Below are positions 58,801-64,000 of a DNA stretch of 64,000 nt, one piece after another. A program made the translations under genes and the position numbers. The notes beneath the pieces were generated by a model. It was not told where the DNA came from. It saw only the letters and a list, made by a program, of their open reading frames with translations, and made no database searches. The DNA is from Conus ventricosus (taxonomy: Eukaryota; Mollusca; Gastropoda; Neogastropoda; Conidae), in assembly GCA_018398815.1 (NCBI GenBank), contig CM031602.1:102606683-102670682 (forward strand), in the 5' to 3' direction. The first letter of the stretch is position 1, and each line of letters begins with the position of its first letter.

Positions 58801-59850
58801 TCTTGTACATAGCTTCTTATTATTAAATTCTTCTGGCAGCACTTCATTAAACAGAGTACAACGCAATAAAAACCAACATACACATAATGAAAATAAAGTT
58901 CGAGTACTGTTAGATTGTCTTGTCAACGCGATCTACCGTAACCTTGGCAGAGGGTGGTAAGGGTGTTTATTTTCTTCACCATTTTTTAGTAATTGCAATA
59001 ACGAGGCTTAAGAGGGGCATCCAAGTTTTCAGCCTTTATTTTGTACACCTCTAATTAACGTATGTTCTGGCAAACTACGGATCGTCCTCCCTCGAAGTAA
59101 TGAAATAACGAAAGAATCATCGTCATTGCCAAGGTAGTGGACGGTATCGTTGGGGTAAATACTAAGCCACGGTGTCATCCATCCACTTCAGCTAAGGGAT
59201 CTTTTCTCTGTTGCCAAATATTCAGAACCCAGCCTAGTTATGTCAATCTGTTTTTTTCTGCTGTGTTCACTGAAACTAGGCTAGCAAGAATGGTCCTTCA
59301 ATTTAAGACATTTTCGAAAATTGTTGTTTTTTCTTATCAACGTATACATTAGGGCTTCGCAGTTCAAATTTAAAATTCCAAGCAATTCAGGAAAGCCACG
59401 CCAAGCATCTCTCTTTTATGAAGTTTGTAATTCCATGTTGCCACAATTGCTTTGCCCTTAAATTTCCTTATCTCTTTCTAGGGTAGGATTCATATTGCTG
59501 GTCGTTTTGTGTCTCAATTTCTGTTCGTTTGTAAACCCCATCATCTTGTACTCAAATCCATAAACATGTCCTGGACTCCTATTAAATCATACTCGGTGTG
59601 GCTGCTAGGTCTTTAGCCTACTGCAACGCATTTAGGGCTAGCTGACGCTTTGAGTCTGGCCCTCGAGACATTCGTTTAATATAAGATTATAATATCAATT
59701 TGTTTATAAGCAATCGATATAAACAAATTATAAAAAGATCAAACTATTGAACTGTGGGGTCAGTCCGCAAGCTAGCTTAGCGTGCTTAGATTTTTCGAAA
59801 CTGCTCTTTTATTTTACTTTAGCACATCTTTTGTCCCTTATTATATAATT
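58801..59850 (-). pseudogene. Unassigned Polinton-element region with broken minus-strand frames
   Basis: A start-like MSRGPDSKRQLALNALQ lies near 59630-59675 on the minus strand, followed by pieces such as YDLIGVQDMFMDLSTR (59540-59590) and TNRN-x-DTKRPA. These look like the remains of one structural or protease gene, but no catalytic motif can be identified. The plus-strand frame at 59137-59352 has no support. Confidence 0.3.
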
Positions 59851-59855
59851 TTCCC

Positions 59856-60345
59856 TTAGAAACATGCTTCAAAACTATCTTTGTCCTTAGGGTAAAATAA
59901 TACAACCGAGTTTAACTGCATCCTAAAGTCTTTTAAGACATCATTGTATTTTTGAGTTAAGAGCCACACAGCAACTAAAATGCGTCGACCACTAAAGGCT
60001 AGCTTTGACAGTAGCTTTTTTTTAACAATGTCCTGTTCAAGCATCCTGAAACAGTCATCAATAATAAACAGGGTTTCAGTTCCTCAAATAGTCCTATAGT
60101 ATTGTTCTAAACAATCCGCTGAGTTTGTCGCTGGATCAAATACTAATATATATTCTCGCTGTCCAAATAAACTTCCTTTCTTTTGTAAGACATGTTGTGC
60201 TTAATGTTGTGCAGCATATAACAAAGTACTCTGTACTTAAACCTTATAGTGTTTTTAACAAATCAAGTAAAAGACAAGTTTTCCCACACCTGTATCCGCA
60301 GATAAGAGAACAGTGCGATCTTTTGGTAGAAACTTCAAACTAACC
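59856..60345 (-). pseudogene. Packaging ATPase (FtsK/HerA, A32-like) of the Polinton-type element
   Basis: ATPase that in this virus group pumps the genome into capsids. Walker A is ADTGVGKLV at 60273-60299, with Leu where the conserved Thr/Ser after Lys is expected. Walker B is TLFIIDD at about 60055-60076, and the following MLEQDIVKKKLLSKLAFSGR and VAVWLLTQKYNDVLKD (59920-60040) match the family. The reading frame is open from 60044 to 59856, where it stops early in FEACF. Frame breaks at about 60100, 60170 and 60250. Damaged Walker A and multiple breaks mean it is dead. Confidence 0.75.
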
Positions 60346-60359
60346 ATCTCTTTTTAATA

Positions 60360-61640
60360 GGTTATTCCTTTCTGCATTTTAAATAAGCCACTCTTTTTAG
60401 CCTGTTTTCTTCAATGTTTAGTCTGAGCATCACACACAATAAAAACAGTGCATTTTATTGGGGCGTTTTTTTCCGTGCTGCTGTCTGTGATTATTTAGTT
60501 TTATACCATCTTGCCCAACACTTTCTCCACTTCCAAACAACTGTTGTCAAATGTAGATTCCAAAAGCCAACCACAGCCCATATTCGGTTGTTAAGTCGTC
60601 TTCGAGTTTTAGATCATAAAGGCGAAGTTTTTTACATACATCGATCAACTGTAGGATCTCCTTTGCTGCCTCCCACGAACACTTTCTTATTCATCAAAGT
60701 GTTGTGAGTAAAAAGTCCACGACCTGAATACAACTGAAGCAGACGTGCCATTTATTGCACATCCAACCGTCTCAAGTTTTGGATTATAAAACCGCTCTGA
60801 TTCTCAGTGAACAGGAGTTGTTTCTTCATAAAACAAGACAAAAGTCTTTTAATGACTTCAAGGACTGATTAAATGTATGTTCCAGGATGGACTCGCGTAT
60901 TTTCTATTTTCTGTAGTGGAGTGCAGAACACTTTCCTAATAAATAAACGTTTTATCTTTGATACTGTGTTAAGATGTTCTAGGCAGTTGAGGGTTAGTAA
61001 CAACATCAAACTCAAGAGAAATGTCGCTGACTGTGTATTTTAGCTAAAGGTCTTCAGACAGAACCAGAATCGCTAGATTAAATGTCAGTACATAAGTAAG
61101 TTTTTTTTTTTTTCTTTTAAGTGCACCTGGAATATGGCATATGCGCTTTAACAGCTCAAAATCTAGAGGTATGCAGAATCTTCTGTTGCCAAATGCATCG
61201 ATACTGCCTCATCCTTTTAACATCATACCTTTGGCATCCTCCACTTTACGTCCTGTCCTTGAGGCCGTTTAAGTCGCCTTGTATTCCCCTGATAAACGTT
61301 GCTCTTTTCTTTCTTTTTTAGGCAGCCATAGACAGAATAAGGGTAAGAAATGTCTCCTCGCTTATAACTAAGACTTCTCGGCCTCCAGTTTGATTGCTTA
61401 TATGTTTATGTTTAACGTTGCCCCTGCCCAAAGTAGAACACAGTAGCAATAGATCTGTCCGAGGTAATATCTATTTTGAATGATAGTTTAGGCAGTGCCT
61501 GCATGATAACATCGCCAGCGCCAAGATCAGGGAACTTGACTGTTAAAAGCATGTCCAGCGAACGTTGATGGAGTATTTGACACAATTACAGTCGGCCGTA
61601 TCCTTTTACGGCCCATGGGGTTTCCTTCGCTCTTCTTATG
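60360..61640 (-). pseudogene. Double-jelly-roll-type major capsid protein remnant
   Basis: Scattered minus-strand pieces match, in order, what I know of the Polinton/adintovirus capsid protein: LTVKFPDLGAGDVI (61520-61560), VISEETFLTLI (61340-61380), IDAFGNRRFCIPLDFELLK (61145-61205), TVSDISLEFDVVTNPQ (60985-61035), FYNPKLETVGCAING (60740-60795), and a C-terminal strand with IVCDAQT (60420-60440). The conserved R-F-x-I-P-L-D-F-E-L block is the most diagnostic. Every 50-100 bp a frameshift or stop intervenes, so no product is possible. Lying next to the packaging ATPase is normal for the group. Confidence 0.6.
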
Positions 61641-62468
61641 GATCGGTCCACAACCGTATGAGTACATTTTTTATAAAACCAAAAAGAATATAAATATAAA
61701 TATGGATAAGATTTGACGATTGATTAATCCTATTGAACAAGAAAAAAGAGGCAACAGCACCTGGGCCCTTCATTGCAGAGAAGAGCTTGAAGGAGCGTGT
61801 TCGGTACCTCCTAGCCATCGTCAAAGAGACTATTGCAACAGCGTATTGAATCATTCTATAGAAGCAAGACGAGAGCTACCAGGCGTACTTGATCCGAACG
61901 ATTTGAGGAGATGAATGGGCATTTGTATATAAGAAACTGGTGCAGGGGCCGTGTACAAGCACTTCAACGCAAAACCCAAACAAGTTTTTAGATAACTAAG
62001 CACAATAAGCGAAAACTCCCTAGTGCCAAGGCAGAACAATTAACCTTTTAGAGCTTAGAGCCAAGCCGTTAGTCGTTTCCCCACGAGAACGACTCTGGGC
62101 CGTTGTCCCAGAGTTGCCAACAACATTCTGGAAATGCAAAACATACCTCATCAAGATTAAATCAAACACGATGAACTAATAAGGCAGAAATTGATGCGAG
62201 TTTTAATGAGGAGACACAGTTAAAACAATTGTGATTCTCCATTGCCCATGCGTAAAATTCCTGGGGCTTAATGCTGCTCTGCGGCAATAATGGTGAACTA
62301 ACAAACAATTAGCAAACTGTGGTGTAGCCTAGATAGAAAGACGAAGAATAATAGGTAAACTGGCTAATGCAGATGATAACAATTTTAGGCAGAAGAAAAG
62401 GCTAGAAATAGAGCAAGAAAATACAGGATTTTAAATGATGAAAGGGCAGCCAGGTTTAGAAATGCTGT
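61641..62468 (+). pseudogene. Unassigned coding remnant of the Polinton-type element
   Basis: Plus-strand pieces read LKERVRYLLAIVKETIATAY (61788-61850), DEWAFVYKKLVQG (61912-61950) and, near the right end, EEKARNRARKYRILNDERAA (62397-62455). They suggest a helical, charged protein of viral structural or scaffold type. Many stops. Both strands have open stretches here, so the direction is only probable. Confidence 0.3.
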
Positions 62469-62840
62469 CTAATAACAAGCGCAGCTAGCATCACAAACAT
62501 GCAGATTAAAGAAACTATAAACAAAATACTTTATGAAAACACTAGCTGGCAGAACGAATACGGACTTTTGTTCTGGAACAGGGGATGACAATAGTAGTAT
62601 ATTCAACACTGTTGGGTTTGCTATCTCTAACACTCGTTTATTCTTTATGTCCGGCAGTGCACCACAGGCCAGTAGCGCCTCCGACACCTCACCGTGGTTA
62701 AAGTTTGGATTAGAAAACAATACATCATCTAGCATACTTATTAAAGAAGTAGCGCCAAAGCGCTTGATGCTCTCGCCTGGCAAAATTGAGTGTAGTGTAT
62801 TGGGTTTTTGTCTACTATAGGCAAAGTTGCGGTTTTTTTT
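62469..62840. pseudogene. Open frames on both strands, Polinton-type element
   Basis: The minus strand is open for about 120 codons (ending near 62469) and includes MLDDVLFSNPNFNHGEVSEA and PTVLNILLL. The plus strand is open for 95 codons (62533-62820), Ser/Thr-rich. I cannot decide which is real. An A/T run at 62833-62856 makes the end unreliable. Confidence 0.3.
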
Positions 62841-62924
62841 TTTTTTTTTTTTTTTGTTAAATGGCCCGACCATCTGTGGACTTAGAGTGTTAGCGGTTGA
62901 TTAATTTTTAGTGAAATAAAGTAT

Positions 62925-64000
62925 GGCTAATCCATAACAGTTAAAAATACAACAAGGGCTGTCTTTTCACTAGTGTGACTGTCAGTGTCAGGTACATTAA
63001 CAGGCGGTGTGCTTTCTGGTTCTGGACTGCTTTCTGGCTGTGGGGGGCTTATAACTGGATCGCTTTCTTCAGAGCTAGGTACTTTTATTTTAAATGGATG
63101 GAGCAGGCCTTGTGTTTAAGCCTTGATTGTGTCCTAAGTTTTGGTCGTCTCCAGCTATGAGGATTTCATTGTTATAATTCTGTATCATGCCAATCTGTAG
63201 TCTAAGGTCAGAGGGTAGCATGTATAATCCATGGCCTACAACAAAGTCAACCTTTGACCTAGCATGTGCAAGAACGTTTTGATACCTTTGTATGCTGGAA
63301 GGCAAATCAACAGCAGAGTTAATAGCATCTTTTAAATTGGCTAGAAATTGTTTTCTGGCATCAAAGCCTGTGGATTGATCAACTATGCTAGACTTAGTCT
63401 GTGCTTGTGCTCCTAATAGACACCAAACGTATGTCCATATGGAGACATTAAGCCTTTGCACTCCTGGCATTGTTAGGCCTTTACTTTCATCTAAGATAAA
63501 TGTTGCCAAGCATTAGGATGTTTTTGTTCAATTGACCCTAATCGAACTTGTTTGTCTGGTTGAAAAGAGGTGTGGCCAGGCCAGTAGTCATAATTATATT
63601 CTCTTCGTTCGCCCAACAAATGCAATGTGCCTAACCCATGATTGCGGTCTAACTTTTGTCTAAAATCAGTTGAGGGTTTTAATGTTAAATTCATTGCAGA
63701 TTCTTTCATATGCATTAGTGTCCATTAGGTTTTTAAATGGATTAAACGCGTTGTCGCTGGGGAGGGGCACTTGTAGTTCAGCTAGTATTCGTCTGTACTG
63801 GTAATAAACATGAAAGTTATATACTGACTTTACTAAAAGATTAGGATGGTTTAAATGGTTTGCATATGAAACACCACAGCCAGTAGTTGCGCAGTAAATG
63901 GCAAAATTTAATTAATTCTGGAAAAAAGCCATAGGGCGGGATAACCATGCTGATGGCACTCTGTCACTCTTTATTGGCGGATTTAAATATTTAGTTAGTG
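62925..64000 (-). pseudogene. Conserved Polinton structural-like protein, extends past the window
   Basis: On the minus strand, coding pieces run from the window edge to about 62925: YNFHVYYQYRRILAELQVPL (63755-63815), the open frames 63715-63491 (LDRNHGLGTLHLLGE) and 63509-63090 (VWCLLGAQAQTKSSIVDQST and DFVVGHGLYMLPSDLRLQIG), then an acidic, proline-rich tail (EESDPVISPPQPESSPEPES) ending in TVMD with a stop near 62925. Two or three single-base shifts join these. I have seen similar proteins in Polinton/adinto-like elements but cannot give a certain role. The start is outside the window. Confidence 0.5.

Noticed and set aside
59137..59352. 71-codon plus-strand frame in the Polinton region
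   Set aside because: Neighbouring genes and protein-like pieces at this position are on the minus strand; no motif.

Overview
The window looks like repeat-rich genomic DNA of a marine invertebrate, most likely a mollusc. This is inferred from the transposon families: Penelope-like, RNase H-bearing LINE, Gmr1-like Ty3/gypsy and Polinton-type elements, plus abundant CT/CA microsatellites. I find no intact host gene. Almost everything recognisable is a mobile element or satellite, and most reading frames are broken by single-base indels. Some breaks are real decay; others may be uncorrected long-read errors. A 1000-base N gap lies at 31853-32852.

Region by region. Bases 1-6389 hold a Ty3/gypsy retrotransposon with the unusual order gag, protease, integrase, then reverse transcriptase. 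Most of its RT and RNase H has been deleted. It ends in a polypurine tract and a 988-bp LTR (5402-6389). Bases 6400-12100 hold LINE and Penelope-like remnants, a 42-bp minisatellite, microsatellites, and a LINE ORF1 with an N-terminal 2A-like motif (NPEP instead of NPGP). Bases 12100-24800 are low-complexity, homopolymer-inflated sequence plus two long, related satellites with units of about 23 and 27 bp. Bases 25229-30350 hold a nearly full-length but frameshifted LINE, with an SGNH/esterase-like ORF1 and an ORF2 containing APE, RT, RNase H and a CCHC knuckle. A LINE fragment follows the N gap, then a 53-bp satellite (33.6-35.85 kb) and unassigned sequence.

The right third is the most interesting part. 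From about 39.5 kb to the window end there is a decayed Polinton/Maverick-type (adintovirus-like) element. It carries small leader ORFs with a shared TTTAAAA start context, protein-primed DNA polymerase B, a retroviral-type integrase, and, on the minus strand, a coiled-coil protein, a packaging ATPase, a double-jelly-roll-type capsid protein and further structural-like genes. Its polymerase gene is split twice. The first split is a 10.5-kb element (40885-51389) with imperfect terminal inverted repeats; it encodes a THAP-domain protein at one end and a SAP, SWIM zinc finger and YqaJ-type nuclease protein at the other, the two converging. The second split is a solo LTR (53226-54274, minus strand) of the same family as the LTR at 5.4-6.4 kb, flanked by an exact 5-bp duplication, ATTAC.

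Comparing the two LTR copies shows a 116-bp segment in the solo LTR with perfect GT...AG ends that is cleanly absent from the other copy. This is what an intron removed by splicing and reverse transcription would look like. The THAP plus SAP-SWIM-YqaJ element is my candidate for a poorly described or undescribed DNA transposon type.
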